DNA of 64,000 nucleotides from Bog-473 sp963755495 (GTDB taxonomy: Bacteria; Actinomycetota; Acidimicrobiia; Acidimicrobiales; RAAP-2), in assembly GCA_963755495.1 (NCBI GenBank), contig CAVWJS010000015.1, forward strand, positions 9,796 to 73,795. The letters are read 5' to 3'. Numbering within the stretch: the stretch's first letter is position 1; each line of letters opens with the position of its first letter. Shown one piece after another: positions 1 through 8,879 of this stretch. Both the position numbers and the translations under genes were made by a program. Below the pieces are notes generated by a model. The model worked only from the letters and a program-made list of their open reading frames with translations, searched no databases and was not told the DNA's origin.

Positions 1-94
1 TAGTGGGAGTGGTCGTGGCGCTCGCCGGTGTTCCTGTCTGATGCAGATCCATCGAAGCCTAGGTTCGAAGGGCTAGCGACTGGTCGCCAAGGAC

Positions 95-445
95 TTACCC
101 GCCAAGGGCTGCGCGTACGGAGGCGAGCCGCGAAGGTTCGACGCGCCACCACATCCATCGCCCACGTTTCTCTCCGACGAGCAGGCCGGCTTCGGCGAGG
201 ACTTTGGTGTGATGTGAAATGGTGGGTTGGCTCTTGCCAAGCGGAATCTCGAGGTCACATGAGCAGATCTCGACTTGGGAAGCGACCAAGGACAGCAGCC
301 GAAGCCGGACGGGATCGGCGAGCGCACCGAGGACCCGAGACAGTGTTGCTGCCTCGTCCTCGCTGAGTGGGGCGTCAACGACGGAGGAACAGCAAAGGCC
401 GTCGTCGGCCAATGTCGAGATTGTCGCGGCTTTCGTTCTGGCCAT
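95..445 (-). CDS. arsR: ArsR-family arsenic-responsive repressor
   Basis: This 116-residue winged-helix protein fits a metalloid-sensing ArsR/SmtB repressor. The recognition helix region (about residues 70-84, QPTISHHTKVL) is typical. Cysteines sit at 18-19 near the N terminus and at 61 and 63 in the ICSCDL stretch of helix 3. Known actinobacterial ArsR proteins of the Corynebacterium type bind As(III) with an N-terminal Cys-Cys pair plus a helix-3 cysteine, and this layout matches. The gene is divergent from arsI-aquaporin-arsC, so it most likely represses that operon and itself. The ATG start lies about 12 bp from a candidate operator repeat. Confidence 0.93.
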   Translation of the reverse strand: MARTKAATISTLADDGLCCSSVVDAPLSEDEAATLSRVLGALADPVRLRLLSLVASQVEICSCDLEIPLGKSQPTISHHTKVLAEAGLLVGEKRGRWMWWRVEPSRLASVRAALGG

Positions 446-456
446 GGGCTCACCTT

Positions 457-509
457 AGATATTGAAAGAGGTAGGTACTGAAACAGAAGATATTGACAGA
501 GGTCGATAT
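457..509. promoter_or_regulatory. ArsR operator region: two direct copies of AGATATTGA(A/C)AGAGGT
   Basis: The arsR-arsI intergenic region holds an 18-bp element at 457-474 repeated at 488-505 with two mismatches, 31 bp apart (about three helical turns). The second copy is also part of an imperfect inverted repeat, ATATTGA-N6-TCGATAT, at 490-509. AT-rich imperfect dyads of this type are usual ArsR/SmtB operators. Assignment to ArsR is inferred from position. Confidence 0.6.
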
Positions 510-571
510 GTCACCCATACTGAACATCGACCAACATCAATGTATCAGCCAATGTATCAGGAGGACGCCCC

Positions 572-1045
572 GTGTCCCGCGTGCAGCTTGCTCTAAACGT
601 CGCCGACTTGGACGAGGCCATCAGCTTCTACTCCAAGTTGTTTGCCACCCAGCCGGCCAAGGTTCGTCCCGGCTACGCCAACTTCGCCATCGCCGACCCC
701 CCACTCAAACTCGTCCTCATCGAAGACGCCACCCAGGCACCTGGCTCGCTCAACCATCTGGGCGTCGAGGTCGAGAGCGCCGACGAGGTCAATGCCGCCC
801 AGAGGCGCTTGGCTGCGGCCGACCTGGCCACCGCGATCGAAGAGCAGGTGTCGTGTTGTTTCGCCGTCCAGGACAAGGTCTGGGTCGACGGTCCTGGCGG
901 TGAGCCGTGGGAGATCTACACCGTGCTGGCCGATGCCGAAATGCCCGCCGGTGAGCTTCGTTTGGCCGCACCGAGCGGCGCTGCGTGCTGTGCCACCAGA
1001 CCCGACCTGGCCGCCGCGGCCGAGCCGACCCCGTCCTGCTGCTGA
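572..1045 (+). CDS. arsI: ArsI/CadI-type VOC metalloenzyme (organoarsenical C-As lyase)
   Basis: This 157-residue vicinal-oxygen-chelate protein resembles ArsI, an Fe(II)-dependent dioxygenase that cleaves the carbon-arsenic bond of trivalent organoarsenicals. Candidate metal ligands are Gln5, His62 (NHLG) and Glu114 (EPWEIYTV). The substrate-binding vicinal cysteines of ArsI correspond to Cys95-Cys96 (VSCCF). The C-terminal tail adds two more Cys-Cys pairs (139-140 and 156-157). A GTG start follows a CAGGAGG ribosome site. It is first in the operon with the aquaporin and arsC. The CadI name is used for close homologues induced by cadmium, so metal specificity is not certain. Confidence 0.88.
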   Translation: MSRVQLALNVADLDEAISFYSKLFATQPAKVRPGYANFAIADPPLKLVLIEDATQAPGSLNHLGVEVESADEVNAAQRRLAAADLATAIEEQVSCCFAVQDKVWVDGPGGEPWEIYTVLADAEMPAGELRLAAPSGAACCATRPDLAAAAEPTPSCC

Positions 1046-1071
1046 GCAGCTGCCCAGAGATCGAGCCCATC

Positions 1072-1869
1072 ATGGACGAGCATCCCTTGTGGCGTCGCTT
1101 GGTGGCCGAGCTGCTGGGCAGCGCCTTTCTGGCCGCGGTTGTCATCGGCTCGGGGATCGCCGCTCAGCGGCTCTCGTCGGGCAATGTTGGTCTGGAGCTA
1201 TTCGAGAACGCGGCCGCCACCGCAGCTGGCCTGTTCGCCATCATCTTGATGTTCGGTCCCGTCTCAGGGGCGCACTTCAACCCAGTCGTGTCCTTCGTCG
1301 ATGCTGCGTTCGGGGGCTTGCGGTGGCGCCATGCCGTCGCGTATCTGCCCGCTCAGGTGATCGGCTGTGCCGGAGGCGCTGTCGTGGCGAACGTCATGTT
1401 CAACCGGGCGGCCGTGAGTATCTCGACCAAGCAGCGGGCGTCGGCCGCTCACTTCCTGTCTGAGTGCGTGGCCACCCTTGGGCTGCTGCTGGTGATCTTC
1501 GCCCTGGCCCGGACCGGCCGGAGCCGGTCAGCCCCCGCGGCGGTAGGGGCGTATATCGGAGCCGCGTACTTCTTCACCAGTTCGACCAGCTTCGCCAACC
1601 CGGCCATCACGGTCGGGCGGATGTTCTCCAACACGTTCGCCGGCATCGCTCCGTCGTCTGTGCCGAACTTCATCGGGGCCCAACTGGTTGGTGGGGTTCT
1701 GGCCTTCGCCGTCATTAGAGCCCTTTATCCACGACTGACGCCCGCCGAGGCAGCGGAGGTCGTCGTCCCGCACCCAGGGGCCTCAACGGGCGCCGCGCCG
1801 CACCACAACAACGTCAACCAAATCCCGGCTCCGCCAATACCGTCAGTGCCGTTGAAGGAGTCTCCGTGA
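1072..1869 (+). CDS. Aquaporin-family (MIP) channel in ars operon (AqpS-like)
   Basis: A 265-residue membrane protein of the MIP/aquaglyceroporin family with about six hydrophobic segments. The two pore motifs are visible: HFNPV near residue 70 in the first half and FANPA in the second, the first having Val in place of Ala. In rhizobia a related channel, AqpS, replaces the ArsB pump: arsenate reduced inside the cell leaves as arsenite through the channel. Position between arsI and arsC fits that role. I chose the ATG at 1072, 26 bp after the arsI stop, rather than an upstream start that would overlap arsI. The polar, His/Asn-rich C-terminal tail has no clear role. Confidence 0.85.
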   Translation: MDEHPLWRRLVAELLGSAFLAAVVIGSGIAAQRLSSGNVGLELFENAAATAAGLFAIILMFGPVSGAHFNPVVSFVDAAFGGLRWRHAVAYLPAQVIGCAGGAVVANVMFNRAAVSISTKQRASAAHFLSECVATLGLLLVIFALARTGRSRSAPAAVGAYIGAAYFFTSSTSFANPAITVGRMFSNTFAGIAPSSVPNFIGAQLVGGVLAFAVIRALYPRLTPAEAAEVVVPHPGASTGAAPHHNNVNQIPAPPIPSVPLKESP

Positions 1870-2279
1870 GCCAGAAACCAGCCGTACTCTTCTTGTGTAT
1901 CCATAACGCCGGGCGCAGTCTGGCGGCGCGGGTGCTGCTCGACCACTACGCCAAGGGTCGGGTCGATGTCTTCTCCGCCGGTTCGGAACCCGCCGGCCAA
2001 CTCAACCCTTCGGTCGTTGCAGTACTGCGTGAACGGGGTCTTGACCCCGGACTCGAGTTCCCCAAGCCGCTCACCGACGAGACCGCCCAGGCCGCTGACG
2101 TCATCGTCACCATGGGTTGCGGGGACACCTGTCCGGTTTATCCGGGCAAGCGCTACCTCGACTGGGATCTCGCGGACCCCGCGGGAATGCCGATCGAAGC
2201 CGTCCGTCCCATAGTCGAAGAGATCGACCGCCGAGTCCAGGCGTTGCTCGCCGAAATGACCGCACCGAGGAGTCCTTGA
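1866..2279 (+). CDS. arsC: Arsenate reductase, low-molecular-weight phosphatase fold
   Basis: This 137-residue protein has the P-loop CIHNAGRS (Cys11 to Ser18) of low-molecular-weight tyrosine phosphatases and arsenate reductases. Two later cysteines, Cys85 and Cys89 (GCGDTC), match the disulfide-shuttling cysteines of thioredoxin-coupled ArsC, so arsenate reduction is more likely than phosphatase activity. The GTG start overlaps the aquaporin stop (GTGA), showing translational coupling. The product arsenite would leave through the neighbouring channel. Confidence 0.93.
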   Translation: MSQKPAVLFLCIHNAGRSLAARVLLDHYAKGRVDVFSAGSEPAGQLNPSVVAVLRERGLDPGLEFPKPLTDETAQAADVIVTMGCGDTCPVYPGKRYLDWDLADPAGMPIEAVRPIVEEIDRRVQALLAEMTAPRSP

Positions 2280-2414
2280 ACCGTCCACCAGAGGGGCTGC
2301 TGTTGTGGTCGTCGAGGTCGGTGTCACTCATGGCGTCAGTGGCCAATACGACGGTGTAGCCGCCGTATGCGGAGCGGGCAGTGGATTCGACCCCTGAGGT
2401 GGTCGAGATTCCGG

Positions 2415-3971
2415 TCAGCTTCGCAGACGTGCGGCAAGGAGGGATCGATGTTCGTTCACCTCTTCGGCGAGGACCCGACGTTGGACTTTGCCACTCTCGG
2501 TGCGTGGGAAAGGGCCGTTCCAAAGCACGATTTGTTCGGGCAGCTTCCATTTTGGGAGCCCTGCCGTCAACAGCCCGTCGACAATCGACTCGAAGTCGAT
2601 TGACTCCGGCTGCTCGCTCAGGATCGCGACGGCTACTCGTTCTCCGGTCTCGTCGTCGGGCATCGTAAATGCAGATGCTTCCTTGACATGAGGCAGTGTC
2701 CGGATCACTTCGTCGATCTCACTCAGAGAGATCTTCATCCCCTTGCGCGTGACGACCTCCTTCAACCGCCCGGTGATGGTCAGGCGACCATCACGAAAGG
2801 TCCCAAGATCGCCGGTTCGGTACCAGCCGCCTTCGACGAAGGCGGCACGATTGTCCTCCTCGTTGAGATAACCGAGACACCGCATCGGTCCACGGACAAG
2901 AATTTCGCCCGACGAGTCGTCGACCACCACCTCCGTGCCCTTGGAGCAGGCTCCATCGTTGTCCAACCTGGCATCACCGGAATCGGAAGGTTTGCTGCCC
3001 GTCGCCGAGGGTATCTCCGAGGCCCCGTACATTCGGACAGGCACAATGCCGAATCGATCGACCGCAATCTCCAGGATCTCACGGGGGATCATCGAGCCAC
3101 CGAGAGCCAGAGCGCGCAGAGGAAGGTCGCTCACCTCCTCGCGCTCCGCCTGCTTGAAGAGCTCCTCCACGATGATCGGTGCCCCTCCGAGGATTGTTGC
3201 ACCGTGCTCTCTTACAGAGGCCAGGGATCGCCGCGGATCGAAGCGGTCCTCCAAGATGAGCGCCGCCCCATTGTCGAGCATCAAGTGGGTTTGGACGAGG
3301 CCCGTAATGCTGGCAAGTGGAGAGGAGAGGAACGCTCTGTCATCTGCGGTCGCGAGGACTGCGTCGCCGATGTTCCTGCCGCCGGCCCGAAGGGTGTTCA
3401 GGCTATGCACAACGCCTTTGGGTCCGCTCGTCGTGCCGGACGTGAACACTACGGTGATCGGACTGGAGGGGTCCGGCTCATCCCAGTCGGTCACCGGCTC
3501 TGGAGAGTTGAGGAGCGCATCGAAGCTGGCGGTCGGCATTCCGCTGCGCTCTGCCTCGAATGTCTCGAGCAGTTCCGGCGTGGACACGACAAGATCGACC
3601 TTCACCGCACCAAGCGCCTGAGCGAAATCCAACCGACCACTGCGGCGATCCACCATCAGGGAGGCGCCGCCACTGCGAATGACGGCCTGGTAGGTGGCTA
3701 CCGCCGGCGCACTCAGCGGGGCAACGATCAAGACGACCGATCCGCTCCCCACGCCGCGAGAACGCAAACCCCCAAGGCTGTGCGCCACCGAGTCGGCAAG
3801 GCGGCCGTAGGACCAAGTCCCCGTTTCGTCAACTATTGCGAGACGTTGCGGTGTCCTTTGGGCGTGTGTCTCCAAGCCCTCCCGCACGGTCACGCTGTTC
3901 CACAGACCGTTGGCGACATAGCGTCGTCCGACGTCCTGCGGAATTGGCACCACGCCAGGAGCGCTCAGCAT
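2415..3971 (-). CDS. Class I adenylate-forming acyl/aryl-CoA ligase
   Basis: A 518-residue AMP-dependent synthetase. The phosphate-binding loop is VFTSGTTSGPKGV (near residue 173), followed by an adenine-binding YGASE motif, a YRTGDLG motif and a hinge/C-terminal domain ending with the catalytic lysine in ESGKVQRR. The family activates carboxylic acids to acyl-AMP and then acyl-CoA. It is transcribed away from the TetR gene at 4172, so the 3972-4171 gap is a shared divergent control region. The substrate cannot be told from the sequence. Confidence 0.88.
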   Translation of the reverse strand: MLSAPGVVPIPQDVGRRYVANGLWNSVTVREGLETHAQRTPQRLAIVDETGTWSYGRLADSVAHSLGGLRSRGVGSGSVVLIVAPLSAPAVATYQAVIRSGGASLMVDRRSGRLDFAQALGAVKVDLVVSTPELLETFEAERSGMPTASFDALLNSPEPVTDWDEPDPSSPITVVFTSGTTSGPKGVVHSLNTLRAGGRNIGDAVLATADDRAFLSSPLASITGLVQTHLMLDNGAALILEDRFDPRRSLASVREHGATILGGAPIIVEELFKQAEREEVSDLPLRALALGGSMIPREILEIAVDRFGIVPVRMYGASEIPSATGSKPSDSGDARLDNDGACSKGTEVVVDDSSGEILVRGPMRCLGYLNEEDNRAAFVEGGWYRTGDLGTFRDGRLTITGRLKEVVTRKGMKISLSEIDEVIRTLPHVKEASAFTMPDDETGERVAVAILSEQPESIDFESIVDGLLTAGLPKWKLPEQIVLWNGPFPRTESGKVQRRVLAEEVNEHRSLLAARLRS

Positions 3972-4150
3972 CTACCTGTCACCTTTCCAGACCATCCCCG
4001 CTGCAGCAATGGCCGAGTCTCGTTGGAGTCGAGTTGACACTTGGTGCGACAGCCGCGGGCAGCGACCTGACCGCCGTGTCACCGACAAGCACCATCACGT
4101 CGCATCGAGAGAGCATCCCTTTACTCGGCTAGCCCGCTCTGCAGCACTTG

Positions 4151-4172
4151 TGAGTGTGTCAGCTGGCACTCA
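4151..4172. promoter_or_regulatory. Inverted repeat TGAGTG-N10-CACTCA
   Basis: A 6-bp perfect inverted repeat with a near-palindromic centre (TGTCAGCTGGCA) lies immediately upstream of, and touching, the likely ATG of the TetR gene. Placement suggests an autoregulatory operator. Function is inferred from position only. Confidence 0.45.
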
Positions 4173-4837
4173 TGAGTGTCAATGTTGCTATGTTGTTTGC
4201 CTTGCCTACGGCCACGCAGCCCCTCGCCGACGTCAAACGCCAGGCGGTCGTTGACCACATTCTCGCCGCGGCGAGACGGTATGTACTGCAAAGTGGCCTC
4301 GATGCGACGATGGATCAGATCGCAGAAGCTGCCAAAGTGAGCCGGCGCACACTCTTTCGCCTCTTCGGCACTCGAGAACATCTCTTGGCCTCCGCATTCA
4401 ATGAGGGAATGGCCTGGTACGGCCGAGAGCTTCCGACCTACAACGGTGATTGGGAGTCGTGGTTGCGGACGACCTGCAACGTCACCCACGAGATTAATTC
4501 GGTGATTGGACCGGGATTTTTCGAACTGAGTTCGAAGTCGGATCTGCCATTGGAGCTTATTGAAACGGAGCGAAGTCGACGTGCGTCATACCACCGCCAC
4601 GCCGTGACGATCAGCACCACGCTCTGGCGGGCGCGTGGGGGCAGCGGGCCCCCCCCTACGGGACTTGTCTCGGCCGTGGCCGCGCACATCAGCCCGTATT
4701 TCACGGCCGCCGTGACGATCGAGGGCGGTGAGTCCTGGCATGCCGCAAGCACACTTGCCTTCGAGGCCATCGTGGCTGCCCTGGGGTTGTACCTCTCGGC
4801 TGGCCACGCAGCCCTCGAGGGAGCAGTCCTCCCGTGA
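4172..4837 (+). CDS. TetR-family regulator of the acyl-CoA operon
   Basis: This is a TetR-type repressor of about 221 residues. The N-terminal helix-turn-helix reads MDQIAEAAKVSRRTLFRLF, typical of the family, and the C-terminal two thirds form a variable ligand domain. I prefer the ATG at 4172 to the in-frame GTG at 4154. Its stop overlaps the GTG of the downstream CoA ligase (GTGA), so regulator and pathway are one transcript, a common arrangement when an acyl-CoA or the substrate is the inducer. Confidence 0.85.
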   Translation: MSVNVAMLFALPTATQPLADVKRQAVVDHILAAARRYVLQSGLDATMDQIAEAAKVSRRTLFRLFGTREHLLASAFNEGMAWYGRELPTYNGDWESWLRTTCNVTHEINSVIGPGFFELSSKSDLPLELIETERSRRASYHRHAVTISTTLWRARGGSGPPPTGLVSAVAAHISPYFTAAVTIEGGESWHAASTLAFEAIVAALGLYLSAGHAALEGAVLP

Positions 4838-6432
4838 GCGTCAGCGGACTTCAGAAACCACAGACGATCGGCGAGTTGCTCGAGGCGGCGGTGGCGCAGT
4901 TCGGGGACACGGTTGCTCTCATTGAGGGGACCTCCGAGCTCACCTACACCGAGCTCTTCGAGCGCTCGCGTCGCTTTGGAGCCGCACTTGTCGCCTTTGG
5001 AGTGGAGGCGGGCGACCGGGTCGCCTTGTGGGCTCCTAACAGTGTCGAGTGGATCGTCGCCTACCTCGGGCTGATCCAGGCCGGGGCGACGCTGGTCCCC
5101 GTGAACACTCGGTTCAAGGGCGCTGAGGCGGGCGAGATCCTTCGCCGCACACGGGCTCGTGTCCTCGTCACGGTCACCGACTTCCTCGGCGTTGATTACG
5201 CAGAGATGCTGGCGCAAACCGGAGGCCCGCTTCCGGCGCTCGAGGTCGTCATAGTGACCGGCGAGGAGGCCCGACCCGGGCTCCTGGCGTGGAACGAGGT
5301 GCTCTCTCGGGTCACCGAAGCCTCGCTGGCTGAGCTGGACCGGCGAAGGATCGGCCTCAGAGCGGACGATCCCGCCGACATCCTCTTCACCTCGGGAACC
5401 ACGGGGACACCCAAGGGAGCCGTCGCCACACACGCGGCGACGCTTGCCGTCGCCTCGGATTGGGTGGTCATGGCCGGCCTGCGACCAGGGGACCGCTACC
5501 TCATGATCAACCCGTACTTCCATATGTTCGGACTGAAGTCTGGGATCCTCGCATCTCTTACCGCCGGCGTGACGATGGTGCCCCTGGCGGTCTTCGACGT
5601 CGATCGTGCACTCGAGCTGGTCAGCAAACTCGGGATCACTGTTCTGCCTGGCGCGCCGACCCTCTATCAGTCGATCCTCGACCATCCGGATCGGGCCCGC
5701 TACGACCTCTCCTCGCTCCGTGTCGCGGTGACCGGCGCCGCCGACATCCCGGTGGCGCTTATCGAACGGGTCCAGACGGAGCTCCCCTTCACCTTCATCG
5801 CCGCCGGCTATGGGCTCACCGAGGCTGGCACCGCAACGGGGACATCGCCCTCGGACAGCCCGGTGACGATCGCCACGTCTGTCGGTCGCGCCCGTCCGCA
5901 GTTTGAAATACGTATCGTCGACAGCTCCGGTGCTGACGTGGAGCTGGACACCGTTGGCGAGGTCATCCTGCGCGGCCCTTCGACCATGGCCGGCTACCTC
6001 GACGATGCTCTGGCCACGGCCGAGGTGCTGACGGCTGACGGTTGGTTGCGCACCGGGGATCTGGGCCGCTTGGACAGCGACGGCTACCTCCGGATCACAG
6101 GACGGATCAAGGACATGTTCACGGTGGGGGGGTTCAACGTCTATCCGGCGGAGGTCGAGTCGATCTTGCTACGCCATCCTGGCGTCCGCCAGGCCGCAGT
6201 GGTGGGGTTCCCCGACCTACGGATGGGAGAGGTCGGAGCCGCCTTCATCGTTCCACGCCACCCGGCGCCGACCGGGGAGGAAATCATCGAGTGGTCACGG
6301 GCGAACATGGCCAATTACAAGGTGCCGCGCCGGGTCGAGATCGTTGACGAATTGCCGGTCAACGCGGCCGGGAAGGTCGAGAAGATTCAGCTGCGCAATC
6401 GGCTGCTGCCGCCGCCAGCGGGAGCCACGTGA
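4834..6432 (+). CDS. FadD3-like AMP-dependent acyl-CoA synthetase
   Basis: A 532-residue adenylate-forming ligase with all core motifs: FTSGTTGTPKG, YGLTEAGT, GWLRTGDLG, GRIKDMFTVGGFNVYPAEVE and the C-terminal lysine in AAGKVEK. The overall pattern, with the GGFNVYPAE hinge, resembles actinobacterial FadD3/FadD17-type enzymes that activate cyclic or branched carboxylic acids. It is the first enzyme of an operon of overlapping genes that continues to 16243. Activation of the imported carboxylate to its CoA ester is the likely first step; the exact acid is unknown. Confidence 0.88.
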   Translation: MSVSGLQKPQTIGELLEAAVAQFGDTVALIEGTSELTYTELFERSRRFGAALVAFGVEAGDRVALWAPNSVEWIVAYLGLIQAGATLVPVNTRFKGAEAGEILRRTRARVLVTVTDFLGVDYAEMLAQTGGPLPALEVVIVTGEEARPGLLAWNEVLSRVTEASLAELDRRRIGLRADDPADILFTSGTTGTPKGAVATHAATLAVASDWVVMAGLRPGDRYLMINPYFHMFGLKSGILASLTAGVTMVPLAVFDVDRALELVSKLGITVLPGAPTLYQSILDHPDRARYDLSSLRVAVTGAADIPVALIERVQTELPFTFIAAGYGLTEAGTATGTSPSDSPVTIATSVGRARPQFEIRIVDSSGADVELDTVGEVILRGPSTMAGYLDDALATAEVLTADGWLRTGDLGRLDSDGYLRITGRIKDMFTVGGFNVYPAEVESILLRHPGVRQAAVVGFPDLRMGEVGAAFIVPRHPAPTGEEIIEWSRANMANYKVPRRVEIVDELPVNAAGKVEKIQLRNRLLPPPAGAT

Positions 6433-6860
6433 CACCCGGGGAGGAGGCACCAGTGCCTACCGACAAACGGGAACTCGGGGCGGCAGAGGTGTTCGCAGCC
6501 CACCAGCTGTTGGCCGACTATGCCCGCTATGCCGACGACGGCCAGGCCGAGGCATGGGCCGCCCTCTTCGGCGATGATGGTGTGCTTGCGGCGTTCGGCC
6601 GCGAGTTCACTGGCCAGGAGCGATTGACGAGGTTCGCGCTGCGCTCCCCGAGGGGGGTGCACATCGTGAGTAGCCCGCACCTGAGCCGAGGCGAGGGCGG
6701 CGTCGTGACGGCGCATTCCTCCTTTCTTTTCGTGAACGGTGAGACGGCCGCGGTGATGGCGGGCTGGTATGTCGACCAGATGGTCCCAAGAGAGGACGGG
6801 CAGTTTCGATTTGTCCGACGAGGAATCGATCTGCGGGTCGGCGGCGAGGGTTCTTCGTGA
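6429..6860 (+). CDS. SnoaL-like / NTF2-fold protein
   Basis: A 143-residue protein of the SnoaL/NTF2-like alpha+beta barrel type, shown by an N-terminal YARYADDGQAEAWAALF helix and central strands. Members include isomerases, hydratases, dehydratases and non-catalytic partners. It overlaps the ligase stop by GTGA. A second such protein lies at 8415 and a third at 23204. Catalytic role is not assignable. Confidence 0.75.
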   Translation: MTPGEEAPVPTDKRELGAAEVFAAHQLLADYARYADDGQAEAWAALFGDDGVLAAFGREFTGQERLTRFALRSPRGVHIVSSPHLSRGEGGVVTAHSSFLFVNGETAAVMAGWYVDQMVPREDGQFRFVRRGIDLRVGGEGSS

Positions 6861-6915
6861 CGACCGACCCGAGGGCCGCGTGCTTTGGTTTCGTTGCTAG
6901 AACGGAGAAGACAGG

Positions 6916-8418
6916 ATGACATCGCAGCAATTCGAAGTGGCAATCATCGGGGCGGGAATGTCGGGCCTCTACATGGCCAAACGACTGGCCGAACGAGGAG
7001 TGGCCTTCACCATCTACGAAAAGGCCGACGAGGTCGGTGGCACATGGCGGGAGAACGACTACCCGGGGTTGTACGTGGATATTCCGGTGTCGCTGTACCA
7101 ACTCTCCTTCGCGCCAAAGTACGACTGGTCGCACGCGTATGCACCGGGGCCAGAAATTCAGGACTACCTGGTCGATGTGGCCGACGAGCATCAGCTTCGC
7201 CAGCACGTGGTATTCGACACTGAACTTGTCGAGACCACCTGGGAGGGTTCGTCGTGGAGTCTGCGGTCCAAAGACGGAAGGGTGTTCCACGCCGAGGCGA
7301 TCGTCGCGGCGACAGGGTTCCTGCACCGCGCCAAGATGCCGGCCGTACCGGGTGTGGACACCTTCGAGGGGCGTCACTTCCACTCCTCGCGCTGGCCGGG
7401 CGACCTCGATGTCGCAGGCAAGCGGGTGGGCGTTGTCGGCAGCGGGTCAAGTGGCATCCAGTTGGTGTCTGCGCTGGCCTACCGGGAGTGCGAGGTCGTG
7501 CAGTTTGTGCGAACGCCCCAATGGATCGAGACGGTCCACAATCCCAAGATCACCGCCGAACTCCGTGAACGGCTGAGCGAGTCACCTGAGCTTGGCCGCG
7601 AGATCCTGGCCGACCTCGAGAGCGGGATCGGCCAGGATCCTCGTTTGACCGACCCTTACTGGAAGATTGTGCCCGGCCCCCTACGCGACGCGGCGCAGCA
7701 GGCGCTCCGCGAGGACCTCCTCGTCATCAGCGATCCACGGTTGCGAGAAGCGCTGACTCCGGACTTCCCACCTGGTTGCAAGCGCATCCCCAAGTCGCCC
7801 TGGTACTACCAAGCGGTGCAGGAGCCCAGCGTCACGATCGTGCGGGCCGGGGTCGAGCGGGTCGTCCCGACCGGTGTGGTGACCACCGACGGACAGGTCG
7901 TCGATCTGGACGTGATCGTGTTCGCCACCGGTTTCGACGCCCATGCGTACGTTCGCCCCATGCAGGTCGTCGGCCTCAACGGCACGTTGTTGGACGATGT
8001 TTGGGCCGACGGTCCCTTCTCCTACCGCGGGGTCTCGATCCCGTCGTTCCCCAACTTCTTTCTCCTGAACGGTCCGTTCAGCCCCGTGAACAACGTGGCG
8101 GTGCCCAAGACGCTCGAAGACGAGACGGGGTACATCACCCGTCTGCTCGATTACACCATCGAATCGGGATGCGCGGTGTGGCCGACCGAGGAGGCGACGG
8201 ATCGCTTCGTGGGCCAAATGGAAGAGGCATTGCCTGCAACGGTGTGGGCCGACGGCTGCGACAACTGGTACAAGGGCCAGGGGAAGGTCCCCATCATTTG
8301 GCCGTGGTACATCGCAGAGCACGAGTCGATGTTTGCCGACCTCGCACTCGCCGATCTGGAAACCCAGCCACGCGAGGAGGACACGGGTTCGGCCCGACCA
8401 ATCAAGGAAGACACATGA
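6916..8418 (+). CDS. Flavin-containing (Baeyer-Villiger-type) monooxygenase
   Basis: A 500-residue class B flavoprotein monooxygenase. The FAD Rossmann motif GAGMSGLYMA is at residues 12-21, the NADPH motif GSGSSGIQ near residue 178, and between them lies FEGRHFHSSRWP, which satisfies the Baeyer-Villiger fingerprint FxGxxxHxxxW(P/D). Such enzymes insert oxygen next to a ketone, producing an ester or lactone. Within a beta-oxidation operon this suggests a cyclic ketone intermediate is opened. The following gene overlaps by ATGA. The specific ketone is unknown. Confidence 0.88.
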   Translation: MTSQQFEVAIIGAGMSGLYMAKRLAERGVAFTIYEKADEVGGTWRENDYPGLYVDIPVSLYQLSFAPKYDWSHAYAPGPEIQDYLVDVADEHQLRQHVVFDTELVETTWEGSSWSLRSKDGRVFHAEAIVAATGFLHRAKMPAVPGVDTFEGRHFHSSRWPGDLDVAGKRVGVVGSGSSGIQLVSALAYRECEVVQFVRTPQWIETVHNPKITAELRERLSESPELGREILADLESGIGQDPRLTDPYWKIVPGPLRDAAQQALREDLLVISDPRLREALTPDFPPGCKRIPKSPWYYQAVQEPSVTIVRAGVERVVPTGVVTTDGQVVDLDVIVFATGFDAHAYVRPMQVVGLNGTLLDDVWADGPFSYRGVSIPSFPNFFLLNGPFSPVNNVAVPKTLEDETGYITRLLDYTIESGCAVWPTEEATDRFVGQMEEALPATVWADGCDNWYKGQGKVPIIWPWYIAEHESMFADLALADLETQPREEDTGSARPIKEDT

Positions 8419-8879
8419 CCGTGGATGAATCTCGCCTGGCTGAACTGGTCGATCGGACGGAGATCCTCGACGTGTACGCGCGCTACGCGCTAGGGATGGA
8501 TCGCGGTGATCGGGAGCTGTTCACCAGCGCGTGGACCGAGGACGCGGTGTGGATCTGCGAGGCGCTCAACTTGGACTTGCACGGCAGAGAGGCGATTGTC
8601 GCCTACTTCGATCGTGGCCCTGGCGCCGCCCCGTCGACCCCGCAGGCGGGCGGCAACATCCGATTAGCGGCCAACCACCACATCATCATCGAAGGTGAGC
8701 GCGCTGTGGGAACGGCTGAAATGGCGTCGTTCAAGTACACCGGCGAGGTGATTCATCCCTACAGCGTCGGCGTCTACGACGATCGATTTACCCGCACGAG
8801 CGAGGGGTGGAAGATGTCGTACCGCAACATGGTGGTGACCCCGGTCATACCGCCGCCGGCCGTGGGAGCGGTCGGATGA
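8415..8879 (+). CDS. SnoaL-like / NTF2-fold protein
   Basis: A 154-residue NTF2-fold protein with the characteristic N-terminal YARYALGMDRGDRELF segment and a paired WICEALN/HHIIIEGER core. The ATG at 8415 overlaps the monooxygenase stop; a much longer open frame upstream is only a shadow of that gene. Proteins of this family can be isomerases or dehydratases, and in steroid and aromatic pathways are often found beside oxygenases. No catalytic assignment is possible. Confidence 0.75.
   Translation: MTVDESRLAELVDRTEILDVYARYALGMDRGDRELFTSAWTEDAVWICEALNLDLHGREAIVAYFDRGPGAAPSTPQAGGNIRLAANHHIIIEGERAVGTAEMASFKYTGEVIHPYSVGVYDDRFTRTSEGWKMSYRNMVVTPVIPPPAVGAVG

Noticed and set aside
2280..2414. A terminator or small gene between arsC and the ligase
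   Set aside because: No clear stem-loop followed by a T run and no coding pattern were visible.
4438..5685. 415-codon minus-strand open frame opposite the TetR and FadD3-like genes
   Set aside because: No family pattern, His/Arg/Gly-rich, and it spans two real genes on the other strand.
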